Of a stretch of 64,000 nucleotides of DNA, positions 13,069-24,567 are shown piece by piece. The stretch is taken from the NCBI GenBank assembly GCA_013180625.2, contig SNVD02011186.1, positions 186,001 to 250,000 of the forward strand, given 5' to 3'. A model generated the notes under the pieces. It ran no database searches. It was given only the letters and a program-made list of their open reading frames with translations, and had not been told where the DNA came from. The first letter of the stretch is position 1, and each line of letters opens with the position of its first letter. Source of the stretch: Boswellia sacra (lineage: Eukaryota; Streptophyta; Magnoliopsida; Sapindales; Burseraceae). A program made the position numbers and the translations under genes.

Positions 13069-13231
13069 GTGACCACTAGGGATGGCAAAACAATCCGGCC
13101 GGGATTGGGGCCCCAGAAAATCCGGTCATCCGGGGCCGGGGAATTGCCCGAAAAACCGGGGTAATTGGCCGGGGTCGGAGTGTAATTTTTCTGCCCGGTC
13201 GGGGCCGGGGACCCGGAATTGAACCTGGGTA

Positions 13232-14319
13232 TAGGGGTGCACACGGGTCGGGTTTCGTAAAATCCGATTTAACCCGACGAAGCATCGGATTATAAGAATT
13301 TGATCTGAGATCGGGTTTTTCAATTATGCGATCCGACATAGAACCCGATTTCTCGGATCGGATCGGGTTGATCGGGTTGGTCTACATGAAAGTTCAGAAT
13401 TACTTCGGCAACTTTGCAAGCAAGGAAGCAACTCCTTCATGTTCAATCAATTGAAAAAATTACTAAAGAATTTAATTAAAAAAAAATCAACATTTCAGAT
13501 AGTAGTTTTCGTTCCTAATCTGCCGTCAAAATATATTATCAAAATATAATACACAATCTGTTCCATTAAAGTCAATTCATAACAAATAATTTTCAAGATC
13601 AATACCGATGCCTTTGAAAATCATATGCAAGATTCATCAAACTTTGTAGCTAGATTAGAGGCAAGCCGAATCTTGATTCTTGTACTACCAAAATAATATG
13701 GCTGGGAAGGCAAGGAGAGGCAGTTGTGACTCGTGAGCTTGAGCAAGGAGAGTGGAGGCTGCTAGCGTAAATGGAGGAGTTGTAGTGGCAGGGTTGGAGG
13801 CAGATTGTGAAGGAGAAAAGGTGGTGGGGTTGGTGAAAGAGGAGAGAAGTTTGGTGGAGGTGACAGTAAGCATGAGTGAGGAGAGTGGGAGCAAGAGAGG
13901 AGAGTGCAGGTTGCTAGCGGCAAGGGAGAAGTTGGAGGCAGAGGCTGGTTTGTGAAGGAGAAGACTGAAGAGGCGGTGGGGTTAGTGTGAAAATGTGAAA
14001 GAGAAAAGAAAAATTAGGGTTTCAACGGCCAAGTGATTTTTTTATATAACTAATATAGTGTTGCAGGATTCACAAAAATATTATGCATCCCACTAATGAA
14101 AAATTGACACGTGTTATATTTTAATTTTTTAAATAATAAAATAATCGGGTTGGGTTTTTCGGGTTTTCTGCAATAAATCCGATCATAACCCGATTTTACT
14201 TAAACCCGATATTTAAAACCCGATTTCGGGTTTTTATAACATCATAACCCGTAAAAAACCCGATAAACCCGATCAACCCGATCGGGTCGGATCGGGTCGG
14301 ATTTTTTTGAACACCCCTA
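13232..14319. mobile_element. hAT-like element B nested in element A
   Basis: Terminal inverted repeats of about 12 bp (taggggtgcaca at the left, the right end gaacaccccta). A perfect 8-bp target duplication cctgggta lies at 13224-13231 and 14320-14327, both inside element A. The ends are rich in cgggtt/aacccga motifs, like the element at 42. The 1.1-kb interior has purine-rich open stretches near 13.7-13.95 kb on both strands, but nothing recognisable as protein. Confidence 0.88.
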
Positions 14320-14640
14320 CCTGGGTACGTAAATAAATTATAAAACAATATCAATTTAGTCCATCAAATTTGCATTTATAACCCCTAAACCCATAAACTA
14401 TTTTACTAAAACAATTTATAAAAGCCCAAGGCAATACAATCCACACTAAGGCCCAGTCCAGCGGCTCCAGCCCACCTAAATTAAAGTTAATTACTGTTAA
14501 TCAGTAATCAGTATATTTGTAAATTAAAAATACCTAACATAAACTAAAGGGGCAGCAATCTCCTTTGTATGTGCAATTAGCCACATGACACGCCAAAATC
14601 AACTTTGTAAAATAAATTAAATTCACTTGCAATTGGAAAG

Positions 14641-14830
14641 ACTTGAACCTGATCCACCAGGGGGAATATAAGGCAAAGCACCACTGGGCCGCAGCCACTT
14701 TGTGGTGAATATAGGTACAATATCTAAATATATTACCTCTTTAAATAAATTCAATGAAGAAAAATGCAATACAAAGGATATGAACCCGACACCTCTAAAG
14801 CAGCATGCATGATAAGACACCGCTAGGCTG
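14641..14830 (-). repeat. tRNA-like (SINE-type) modules inside element A
   Basis: Read on the minus strand, two modules carry spaced RNA polymerase III-like boxes. One has A-box-like gcggcccagtggt (14680-14692) and B-box-like aggttcaagt (14641-14650). The other has gcctagcggtgtc (14816-14828) and a B-like gtcgggttcat near 14780. A related module occurs in the sister element at 54.5 kb. No tRNA cloverleaf could be completed. Confidence 0.4.
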
Positions 14831-14858
14831 GAGTCGACTTCACATGGAAATTCACTTG

Positions 14859-14898
<40 letters not shown>

Positions 14899-15140
14899 GA
14901 AAGAAATAAATACGAATTTTTAAAAAATTATACAACCCGGGTTTTAATCTCGGGTTATTACAAAACCCGGCTCCGCCCAGGGTGCCCCGGCCCCGGCCCC
15001 GGAAAAAAAATTCCGGGGAATTTCCTGGGGCCGGATTCAAAAACTTAATGCCGGGGATCGTCGGCCTCGGCCCCGGCCTCGGGTTTTGCCATCCCTAGTG
15101 ACCACCCTTCGTGAAGTGAAGTCCTAGGTCAGGTACTGCA

Positions 15141-18094
15141 ATGTCGTTTACAAGTGTTTATGTACTTGTTGCATTGGTGATCATAGCCGTCACCTATTGG
15201 ACACACAAATGGAGGAACCCCACATGTAATGGCAAGCTCCCTCCAGGTTCAATGGGCATTCCTCTGATTGGAGAGACTCTTCAGTTCTTCATCCCCAGCA
15301 AGTCTTTAGATATTCATCCTTTCATCAAAACAAGAATACACAAGTACGTGATCATCAATTCTTCAATTAGCTAGCTATTCAGTTTTTGATTATAATGTTT
15401 TCTTTGTATATATATAATATTGTGCTCTTAATTAATTTGTAGATATGGGCCTTTGTTCAAAACGAGCTTGGTTGGTCGACCAGTTGTGTCACATGTGATC
15501 CAGATTTCAGGCATTCAATCTTTCAACAAGAAGAAAAGCTGGTAGAATGGTGGTATATGGACTCTTTTGTTAAGCTTGTTGGTCTAAGTGGCTCCGATAA
15601 AGATGGTTCATCCGTCAATGCTGGAAACTTTCACAAGCACATTAAGAAATTGATTTTAGACCAGTTTGGTCCCGTAAACCTGAAAGAGAATCTCTTTCCT
15701 GAATTAGTAGAGATGATCAATCAAGCCTTATGCAATTGGACCACCCAGCCATTTGTTGAAGTAAAGCATGTATGTTCGCAGGTTGTGTTCGTGTCGTGTC
15801 GAGCTGTGACACGATAAAGATTGATCCAACACGAACATGACCCATTTATTATTCGTGTCACTGTGACGCGACACGAATACGACACGATTATTAAACGGGT
15901 AACACGACACGACACTCTAACATGAATAATAAACGGGTCATAATCGTGTTAGACACGAACACGACCTGTCTAACACGATTAAGACACGTTTACATTATTG
16001 ACACGACCCGATTGACATGATTATGACCCGTTAACACGATTATGACACGTTAATGTTTTCAACTTTTGTTAAATAACAAAAATATCCTAAGTTTTAAATT
16101 TATTAGGTTTTTAAAATTATATTTTTATTTTAAAATTTGGATACATGTAGAGACTAAAATGTCTAAAAAGTTTAGTATTTTAAATTTAATATGTAATCGT
16201 GTCAATATTCGTGTTAATCGTGTTATTGTGTCAATCGTGTATAATATGTATTCGTGTTATTCGTGTTACTCGTGTCATAATCGTGTTCGTGTCATAATCG
16301 TGTCGTGTCATAATCATGTTCGCGTGTTGAAGACTCTCAACCCGAACACGACACGATTATTAAACGGGTTGACATCTTCGACATGAACATGACACGAACA
16401 CGAATATGCCAAAACCCAAACCCGCTTAAACCCATGTCGTGTCAAGTCGTGTTCGCGTGTCGCGTCAAAAATTGCCACCCCTAGTTCAACGGTCACTTCT
16501 TTTCTTGTTAATGTATAATTACTTCACTACTTGTCCACTTTATAATAATTAATTCTTAATTATAGAAATGAAGCTAACCTAGATGTTCTAATTTCTATTG
16601 CAGATGGTAATAGATTTCACCCTGAGACATATGTTTGGTTATAATCCTGAAAAGTATGGAGAAGTTTTGGCAGAAGAATTTTCTGATTTCTTCGAGAGGC
16701 TTATGTCTTTGCCAATAAATGTCCCAGGGACTGCCTACCGTAAGTGCAGGTATTAATTTTCTCCCTGGAGTGAATAAATCCATTCGACGTTTACAGGTTA
16801 ATTCTATAAACTTCTTTGAAATTGTGTTTAGAGGCAAAAGAGTACATTGGAGATGATGAGAAAGATGATAGAGGAACGACGGGCGTCCCCTGAAGTAAGA
16901 CGAGGAGACTTTCTGGATCTTATTGTGGGTGACATGAAAACCAATAAATTACTAACACATGATCTTGCGTCTTATCTAATGTTCGGTCTTCTACTTGCCA
17001 CCTTTGAGACAATCTCAACAACTGTAACTTTGACAATATTATTACTTACGGAAAACCCTTTAGTGGTGCAATGCAAGAGTTGGAGGTATTTGATTGATAC
17101 CACCACCTTATAGAGCATAGCATGCTTCTTCAATTGTTCAAGTTTTCTTTTTTTTTTTAATGCAAATTTTCTCTGTTGAGCTTGATGGGTATATATTTCT
17201 TGATTTCATGATTCATCCATCAGAAGGAAAACGAGGATATTTTTCAGAAAAGAGAAAATAAGATAAGTAATATGACATGGAAGGAATTTAAATCAATGAA
17301 CTTTACGGTGCAGGTGAGGCTTTGCTTTCTGGAGGATTTGATAAGTTCCAGATATCCTGTTGATTCATATTCGTAATCTGCAGGTCATCAATGAATCACT
17401 TAGAATGGGCAACTTTGTACCAGGGTATTTGAGAAGAGCAATTAAAGATATTACCATTAATGGTGTACCCAAAACAATTCGCTTCATTTTTTATTCCCTT
17501 CTGTAATCATGATCTACTATTACAATTCTTATTTTTGGGAAAAATAAAATAAAATTTGCAGGATACATAATTCCGAAACGCTGGACGATAATGGTTGTTC
17601 CATCGGCCATTCACTTCAACCCACAAAAATATAAAGATCCTTTTGAATTCAATCCATGGCGATGGAAGGTTACACTTAATTTCATCTCGTTATATTCTAA
17701 AATTAATATAATTCTTAGCTCTAGAAGATTCACTACTTTTGACTCGTATATATAACTTACACAGGGTTTGGCAACAAATAAGACGACAAAGATTTTGTCC
17801 CTTTTGGTGGAGGCCAGAGTGAGGCTATGCCCCGGAGTTGATTTCAGTAAAGTGTTCATTTCAGTATTTCTCCATGTATTGGTCACGAAATACAGGTAAA
17901 TAATTTCTTAGTATATAAAAATTTCTTTATTTTGAATGAGATTTATTCATCCTGAGTGTTTCAATCAGATGGAGACTAACCATTGTGGGTCTATTTGAAT
18001 CTTCAGCTGGTCGACAGCGAGGAAAGGAGAGATCTTTCGATCACCAATCATGGGATTTGGAAAAGGTTATCACATTAAAGTAGATGTTAGAAAG
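15141..18094 (+). pseudogene. CYP87: CYP87-like cytochrome P450, copy 2 (multiply broken)
   Basis: Tandem paralogue of copy 1. Exons: 15141-15343, 15443 to about 15780, 16604-16749, 16834-17085, 17224-17313, 17384-17462, 17562-17668, 17765 to about 17896, and the last exon from about 18007. Exon 1 has the intact ..PFIKTRIHK junction with a good gtacgt donor. Lesions relative to copy 1: a 1-bp deletion in exon 2 near 15490; a hAT-like insertion at the exon 2 end; about 5 extra bases in exon 4 near 17066; in exon 8 a 1-bp deletion plus a 4-bp insertion, which keep the frame around the Cys but turn the PFGGG part of the heme loop into SLLVEA; and a 1-bp insertion removing the stop. The exon 3/4 junction lost 4 bases but can splice in frame from an AG two bases further in. 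A Copia LTR supplies the current stop. Not functional as read. Confidence 0.85.
15781..16483. mobile_element. hAT-like element C at the exon 2 end of CYP87 copy 2
   Basis: About 700 bp absent from the matching site of copy 1 (catgttcagcggtcag). The right end, ttgccacccctag, is a typical hAT-like terminus; the left end (caggttgtgttcgtgtcg) is diverged or truncated, and the flanking duplication is not clean (gttcgcag against gttcaacg). The interior is a simple array of gtgtcgtgt / acacgac words in both orientations. It separates the exon from its original donor; the new junction cag|gttgtg could serve as a donor. Confidence 0.7.
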
Positions 18095-18529
18095 TAAAAT
18101 ATATAAAATATTTGATTGTATTGAAAATGATTTAAATCAATACAACCTTAGCTAGCTATAGAACTCTAGTATAGTGAGCACCGTTTAACTTGAACACTAA
18201 TGCACTAGCTATTTTTTCTTCATACAATTTGGAAGTGCAATTGCCTATTTATAGATGTAATAGGCGGTTACAAAAGTCGGTTTCACCATTTGTTTAATAA
18301 TTATTTGAAGTCGGTGCATGGTGTCTAGAAATTGCTGGAAAGAGAAAGTTCATTCGGCTGCATGATATTTGCATGGCTGCATGGTCTAGTAGCTTCAGGA
18401 CTCCCTTACGTCGGTTGCATGTTTGTTGGCTCTCTTGTCCCACATCTGCCGACATCAATCTTGGCTTCTCATTGGCTGATTATCAAGACTACCAACTTTG
18501 ACTTTGAGAATTTGCATCACTTTTCAACA
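18085..18529 (-). repeat. Copia-1 3' LTR
   Basis: Long terminal repeat in element-sense minus orientation, 445 bp, tgttag...cttttcaaca on the plus strand. It supplies the last codons and stop now in frame with P450 copy 2. Confidence 0.95.
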
Positions 18530-18539
18530 CTCCTCCTTG

Positions 18540-20216
18540 ATGCATATTCTAGTAACTCCAATTAATCCTCGAAGCAATTCGAATTTTTCTCGTGATAATG
18601 CTTTTGTAAAAATGTCTGCAAGTTGCTCTTCAGTACGACAATATTGGAGCTCTATTTCTTTTTTTTGCTTCTACTTCTCTGAGAAAGTGATATTTTATCG
18701 CAATATGTTTAGTACGGCTATGGAAGACAGGATTTTTAGCCATTGCTATTGCTGACTTGCTGTCACATTTAATCTTTGTAGCTTGATGTTGTGCTTCTCC
18801 CATATCTTCTAGTATACGTCTCAGCCAAATTGCTTGACTTGCTGTATTTGCTGCTGCCACATATTCTGCTTCTGCTGATGACTGTGCAACATTATCTTGT
18901 TTCTTGGATGTCCATGAGAATATTCCTGAACCCAAAGTGAATGCATATCCAGATGTACTCTTCATGTCATCGACTGATCCAGCCCAGTCACTATCTGTGT
19001 AGCCAATCAATTTTCCTTCAGCAGTGGAGTTAAACCAGATACCGTAATCTTTTGTTCCCTGCAAGTATCTGAGAATTCTTTTACCAGCCCCATAATGGAC
19101 TTGTGTAGGATTTTGCATGAATCTTGAGAGAAGACTTGTAGCATACATGATATCAGGTCTTGTTGCCGTTAAGTAGAGTAGGCTTCTAATGAGGCTTCTG
19201 AATTGTGAAGCATCTGCCTTTCCTGAACCATCATCCTTTCTCAATTTTTCATTAGTAATTAGAGGAGTTGCTACTGACTTGCATTCATTCATGTTGAATC
19301 TTTTCAATAGACTTTCAGTATATTTTTTCTGAGATATGAAGATTCCAGACTTTCTTTGGCTTATTTCGATGCCGAGAAAGTAGTGCATCAAATTCAAGTC
19401 TGTCATCTCGAAAGTCTTCATCATATCTTCCTTAAATTCTTTGAGCAATTTCTCATTGTTGCTAGTGTAGATAAGATCATCCACATATAATGAAACAATA
19501 AGCATGTTGTGATCTTCTGTCTTAGTGTAGAGAGTCTGTTCACATTTGCTCCTCCTGAATCCTTGTTTTGCGAAGTACTCATCAATTCTACTATACCAGG
19601 CTCTTGGAGCTTGTTTTAATCCATACAATGCTTTTCTAAGCCTTAGAACTTTATCTTCTTTTCCTTGGATCATGAATCCTTGAGGTTGTTCTACATAGAT
19701 CTCTTTTTCAAGGAATCCGTTCAAGAATGCTGACTTCACATCTAGTTGATAAATCTTCCATTTCTTTTGAGCAGCTAGTGCAATAAGGGCTCTAATTGTG
19801 TCTAGACGTGCAACTGGAGCAAATGTCTCATTGTAATCGACTCCATATTGTTGTGAGTAGCCTTTTGCGACTAGTCTTGCTTTGTGTTTTTGAATTGAAC
19901 CATCGGAGTTGAGCTTTGTCTTGTAAATCCATTTTACTCCAATGATTTCTTTATCTTTAGGATAGTCCACCAACTCCCAAGTATTATTTTTCTCGATCAT
20001 ATTTATTTCTTCTTGCATAGCCTTCACCCACACTTCTTGCTTTGAAGCTGCTTCATAACTTTCTGGCTCTATTGTAGTGAAGTTACAAGATTCATAAATA
20101 TCAACAAGAGATCTCACCTTCCTTGGCGGTGTCTCTGGAGAAGATTCTTCTTATTGAAGGGAGTCTTCATGTTCTGAAATTGGAGAATCGGTTGAAGTTC
20201 TTGTTTCAGAATCTGA
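18540..20216 (-). pseudogene. Copia-1 reverse transcriptase and RNase H
   Basis: Continues the same frame as gag-integrase, past a second in-frame TAA near 20153. The RT is well preserved (WVKAMQEEI start; GVDYNETFAPVARLDTIRAL; YGLKQAPRAWYSRIDEYF; catalytic YVDDLIYTSN), followed by RNase H (YTDSDWAGSVDDMKSTSGYA; SSAEAEYVAAANTASQAIWL). Near 18660 an eight-A run shifts the frame by one base; in the other frame the usual C-terminus (..[18 protein letters not shown]) continues almost to the 3' LTR. The near-identical LTRs and only three small lesions imply a recent loss of function. Confidence 0.9.
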
Positions 20217-23200
20217 TTATTCAGTTACTGCTTGTTGTTGATGTGGAGGTAGTGATTGAAATGGAACTATGATATTTTTATTTTTAACTTTTTCTTCATC
20301 CCAGTTCCATGAAGCATTTTCATCAAATTCCACATCTCGACTAATAATTATTTTCTTGGACTTGAGACTGTAGATTCTATAGCCCTTGGATTGAGTACTG
20401 TAGCCCAAGAATATTCCTTTTTCTGTTTGTTCATCTAGCTTGCTTCGTTTCTCCTTTGGAATGTGAACATAGCATATACAACCAAAAACTTTGAGATGTT
20501 TTGCTGATGGCTTACGTCCAATCCATGCTTCAACTGGAGTCTTATTTTGGACGGCTTTTGTTGGACATCTGTTAAGGAGATAGACTGTAGTGTAGACTGC
20601 TTCTGCCAAAAATATGTTTGGTAGGCCTTTATCTTTTAGCATTGATCTAGCCATCTCCATCACCGTTCTATTCTTTCTTTCAGATACACCGTTTTGCTGA
20701 GGAGCGTACCCAACTGTTAATTGATGTTCCACTCCTTCATCTTCACAAAACTTGTCAAATTGGTTGGAGGTGTACTCTTTACCACGGTCACTTCTTAGAG
20801 CTTTTATTTTGTGACCACTTTGATTTTCAACATAGGCCTTAAACTTTTTAAAGATCTCAAAAACTTGTGATCTTTCTCGAAGAAAGTAGACCCAAGTCAT
20901 TCTTGAATAATCATCAATGAATAAAATGAAGTACCTATTCTGATTGAGCGAAGCAGTTCTCATTGGACCACATACGTCAGTATGTACTAGTTCTAATAAT
21001 TTCCTTGCTCTCCATGCCTTTCCAGATGGAAATGATTGACGTTGTTGCTTCCCAAGTAGACAACCTTCACATACGCCATCTTTCTCTCTGATATCAGGTA
21101 GGTCCTTCATCATCTTTTTCTGATGAAGAATTCGTAATCCATGAAAGTTGAAATGACCGAATCTTCGATGCCACAACCATGAGTCATCATGTTGTGCCTT
21201 CATTACTGCTTCTTTAGCATATCTCCATTGGAGAGGGAAATTACGTTGCTCCATCTTTACTTTAGCAATCACTATGCTTTTATTCTTTTTATCATAAATT
21301 GTGCATGTATCACCTTCAAAGTGTAGAGAATAACCATTCTGGATCATTTGACCCACACTGAGCAGGTTTTGTTTCAAGCTAGGGACTAATAAGACATTCT
21401 GGATGAACCTCGTTCCCTTCTCTGTCTCCACAGCAATTGTCCCTTTGCCTTTGGCTTCTACTAGAGCACCATTTCCCAGTCTGACTTGTGATTTGTTTGT
21501 AGTATCAATATTACAGAAAATACTTTCATCACCAGTCATATGATTGCTACATCCGCTGTCAATATACCACTTGTTGCTCTTTTCTTCTGATGCGGCTTGA
21601 CAGGCGTAGAACAATATGCCACTTGTATCCTTTTTTTCTGAATAGTTGGCTTGATGGCTTGGTTTTAATCGATAGTCTTTTTCTAAGCACCCAAATTTCT
21701 TACAATTGTAGCATTGTGGTTTGCCATGATGCCAACAATTTTTCTCCAAATGGCTTATTTTCTTACATATGCCACAAGGAGGATATTTTCTATTTTCTTT
21801 ATTTCTAGAGCCGTCTCCTCCTCTAGAAATTTCTTTTGATTTTTTGGGCTCATATTTGGGCTTTGGAGAATGAAAATTAAATTTTGATTGAAATGCATTT
21901 TCTAATGATTCATTTTTATGCATCTTTCTTTTTTCATACGCTTCTAATGAGCCCATTAATTCTGTCACTGAAAGTTTAGTTATGTCTTTTGCTTGTTCAA
22001 TAGTGATGAACACTTAAATATGCATGTTTTATAAGAGTTTAGTTCATCATATTGCATTAATAGTGTCATTAAATTCCTCAACTTAAGCATATTTGTAGCA
22101 TTTGTATCTTTGGAATTAATTCCTCTTAATTTTGGTTTTGTTACAGGTTCGGTAAAATGGGCATAACTTTCTATTTATAGATCAGAATGGTGCAAATATT
22201 AATGTTTTGGAAAGCTTGATTCAATTGTCTACAAGATTGCATTTCACAAGCATCATCAAATTCGGGCTCTTAGTGGACCAAAATTGGGCTTGAAATGAAC
22301 CCATCTACAGTCTCGGCCCAGTCTGACCAGGCCTCAGTATTTGGACCGTATCTCTCAAAATACGTATCCAAATTGTGCAAATCAATATGTTCTAGAAAGC
22401 TGAGAGAAATATCTATAACTTTGATGAAGACATATGATTAAAATTCACAACATTTCGATGTCAAAATTGATGGTCAAAGTCGGTGCCTAATGATCCCAAT
22501 TGTCAAAGATATTTACAACTAATATTTGACAATTATGCCCTTGTAATTTGACAAGTTTGCCCCTGGATGTATCTATAAATAGAGGTGCCTTGTGACCCAT
22601 TAGGGCATCTTGGCCTTGGCTGGAACATTTTGGCTTTGGCTAGGATCTTGTATTGTGTTTTGTGTGTTTATGTTATTAATGAATTTCCTTTTTCTTGCAT
22701 TTTATTTTCTTTCTATTATAATGTTCTTCTAATTTCTCTTTTGCTAAGGTGAAAGAGTGAAACCCTTGATATGAGAATAAGGATTCTCTAAACCTTAATA
22801 TGTGCTTAATAATCTTAATCTTATAATGTTTATTCAATATGATTTATATTTAATTTCTTAATCAATCTTGACACCACTCGTAAAGTGGAGGTCTTGATCC
22901 ATTGTCGACAATCCTTGGCACATCAAATGCTTGGATCCTTTCTAGATGATGTATGGTTCTTCCTTACCGACACGAATCTAGTTAGGAACCTTGATTTGTT
23001 GTAGACATATGATGATTGGCACATTGGATGCTTGAACCCATTTACAAGAAGTGGTATAAATATTGGTAATGAAACAAATATAATTCATATAACTAAAATG
23101 GGTTAATTATCCTTATTTGAAATATCAAGGGCGGATCCCCTAACCTTAGCCTTCATTGTTATTGTGTTAATTCCTCTTGTATTTTAATTATTCTATTGTT

Positions 23201-24070
23201 TATGAACTTTTTATTTTATTTACTATGGTAGGTTCTACCACCTTATGAAATTGTTCTTTAATTTACTATGGTTGGTTATACCACCTATTTCCATGGATGG
23301 TTTTACCTCCTCTTGCTTTTTGTTTTATATTTGAATGGTCGGTAATACCACCTACCATCTTACATACTTGTTGATATTATCATGTCACCTCTTTGAATCA
23401 CCCATATCACATTTGTTTAGCTTATAATTTGTAACGCTTAAATTCCCTTCCTCGTGGATCGACCCCGGTCTCACCGGGTTTTATTACTTCGACACTCCTA
23501 TACTTGGGAGACAATCCTTTTTCGGATGTGACAAATAGAAATCACTATTGAATCATATCTATCAGTGATAGTAACTAATATTTTCTCTACAATTCTTTTA
23601 TCAGTAATATTATCTCCATAAATTCTCAGTTGGTTTACTATCTCCTTGAGTCTAGAGTAATAATCTCTAACAGTCTCAGATTCTTTCATTTTAGTATTCT
23701 CAAAATCTCTTCTTAAAGTTTGTAGTACAGAAAGTCGTACCTGCTCATCCCCGTGGAACTCCTTCTTTAAGATATCCCACGCTTCCTTGGCGCTTGTAGC
23801 TTCAACAATTCTTGGAAATATATCGGCTGATAATGCTTGTTGAATAATAAAATGCGCCTTTGAGTCTTTTTCTTGTAGATTTTCCAACCTCTTCTGCTCT
23901 GCTTCAGATAGACTAGAAATATCTTCTGGAGTTTCAAATCCGTTTTGGATGATACTCCATAAGCCTTGAGACTGAAAGAATGTCCTCATCTTAATACACC
24001 AGTAATCAAAGTTTTCGCCATTGAATACTGGTACTGATACTGGCATTGATGAGGTACTTGATTCGGCCAT
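20217..24070 (-). pseudogene. Copia-1 gag, protease and integrase (interrupted)
   Basis: Gag starts at the ATG at 24070 (MAESSTSSM..; UBN2/DUF4219-type Copia gag: VFNGENFDYWCIKMRTFF) and runs to 23534. It is then split by a solo LTR (22004-23533) and resumes in frame at about 21998 with EQAKDITKLSVTELM. Domains follow in order: a CCHC knuckle CGICKKISHLEKNC, a second degenerate knuckle (CYNCKKFGCLEKDY, missing its His and last Cys), protease YIDSGCSNHMT, the integrase zinc domain (HRRFGHFN..CEGCLLGKQ) and the catalytic core (HTDVCGPM; SDRGKEYTS; QQNGVSERKNRTVMEMARSM). It ends at a TAA at 20217-20219 that lies in frame with the RT below, so it is a nonsense mutation and not a domain boundary. 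Confidence 0.9.
22004..23533 (+). mobile_element. Solo LTR of family S inside Copia-1 gag
   Basis: A 1530-bp sequence starting tgatgaacactt and ending ggatgtgaca. The 5-bp duplication aatag lies at 21999-22003 and 23534-23538. Excising it and one duplication rejoins the gag frame exactly. No internal coding region, so it is a solo LTR. A TATA box, tataaatag, lies near 22572 in plus orientation. Related copies occur at 58339, 63547 and (antisense, truncated) 38728. Confidence 0.9.
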
Positions 24071-24109
24071 GATAGCGAATAATTTATCGCCCCACAATAA
24101 CCGAACGAA

Positions 24110-24121
24110 GCTCTAATACCA
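24110..24121 (-). promoter_or_regulatory. Copia-1 primer-binding site
   Basis: On the minus strand tggtattagagc, one mismatch from the initiator-methionine tRNA primer site tggtatcagagc, one base inside the 5' LTR. Confidence 0.8.
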
Positions 24122-24122
24122 C

Positions 24123-24567
24123 TGTTAGAAAGTAAAATATATAAAATATTTGATTGTATTGAAAATGATTTAAATCAATACAACCTTAGCTAGCTATAGA
24201 ACTCTAGTATAGTGAGCACCGTTTCACTTGAACACTAATGCACTAGCTATTTTTTCTTCATACAATTTGGAAGTGCAATTGCCTATTTATAGATGTAATA
24301 GGCGGTTACAAAAGTCGGTTTCACCATTTGTTTAATAATTATTTGAAGTCGGTGCATGGTGTCTAGAAATTGCTGGAAAGAGAAAGTTCATTCGGCTGCA
24401 TGATATTTGCATGGCTGCATGGTCTAGTAGCTTCAGGACTCCCTTACGTCGGTTGCATGTTTGCTGGCTCTCTTGTCCCACATCTGCCGACATCAATCTT
24501 GGCTTCTCATTGGCTGATTATCAAGACTACCAACTTTGACTTTGAGAATTTGCATCACTTTTCAACA
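24123..24567 (-). repeat. Copia-1 5' LTR
   Basis: Partner LTR, 445 bp, about 99.5% identical to the other by eye. It carries the element's promoter region. Confidence 0.95.

Larger units (their letters stand above)
13077..15097. mobile_element. hAT-like element A, in the leader of CYP87 copy 2
   Basis: Perfect 15-bp terminal inverted repeats, tagggatggcaaaac and gttttgccatcccta. A perfect 8-bp target duplication gtgaccac lies at 13069-13076 and 15098-15105. Removing the element and one duplication restores a leader colinear with copy 1 (cttctcaa.gtga..ac.ttcgtgaagtg), an exact empty site. The interior is GC-rich (cccggccccgg blocks), with no transposase, an (AT)n tract at 14860-14893, tRNA-like modules near 14.65 and 14.8 kb, and another hAT-like element nested at 13232-14319. 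Same family as the element at 54191. Confidence 0.9.
18085..24567 (-). mobile_element. Copia-1, very young full-length Ty1/Copia element (split by a solo LTR)
   Basis: Two 445-bp LTRs starting tg and ending ca differ at only two positions that I can see (near 18192 and 18430 against their counterparts). The 5-bp target duplication gtaga lies at 18080-18084 and 24568-24572. The element is read on the minus strand: the primer-binding site follows the 24123-24567 LTR and a purine tract (rc of ctcctccttg) abuts the other LTR. It landed on the position corresponding to the stop codon of P450 copy 1. The body carries gag and pol with two nonsense codons and one homopolymer frameshift, plus a 1.5-kb LTR inserted in gag. 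Confidence 0.95.

Noticed and set aside
13685..13955. Protein genes inside nested hAT-like element B
   Set aside because: The open frames on both strands come from purine-rich low-complexity sequence; no domain, and no homology recognised.
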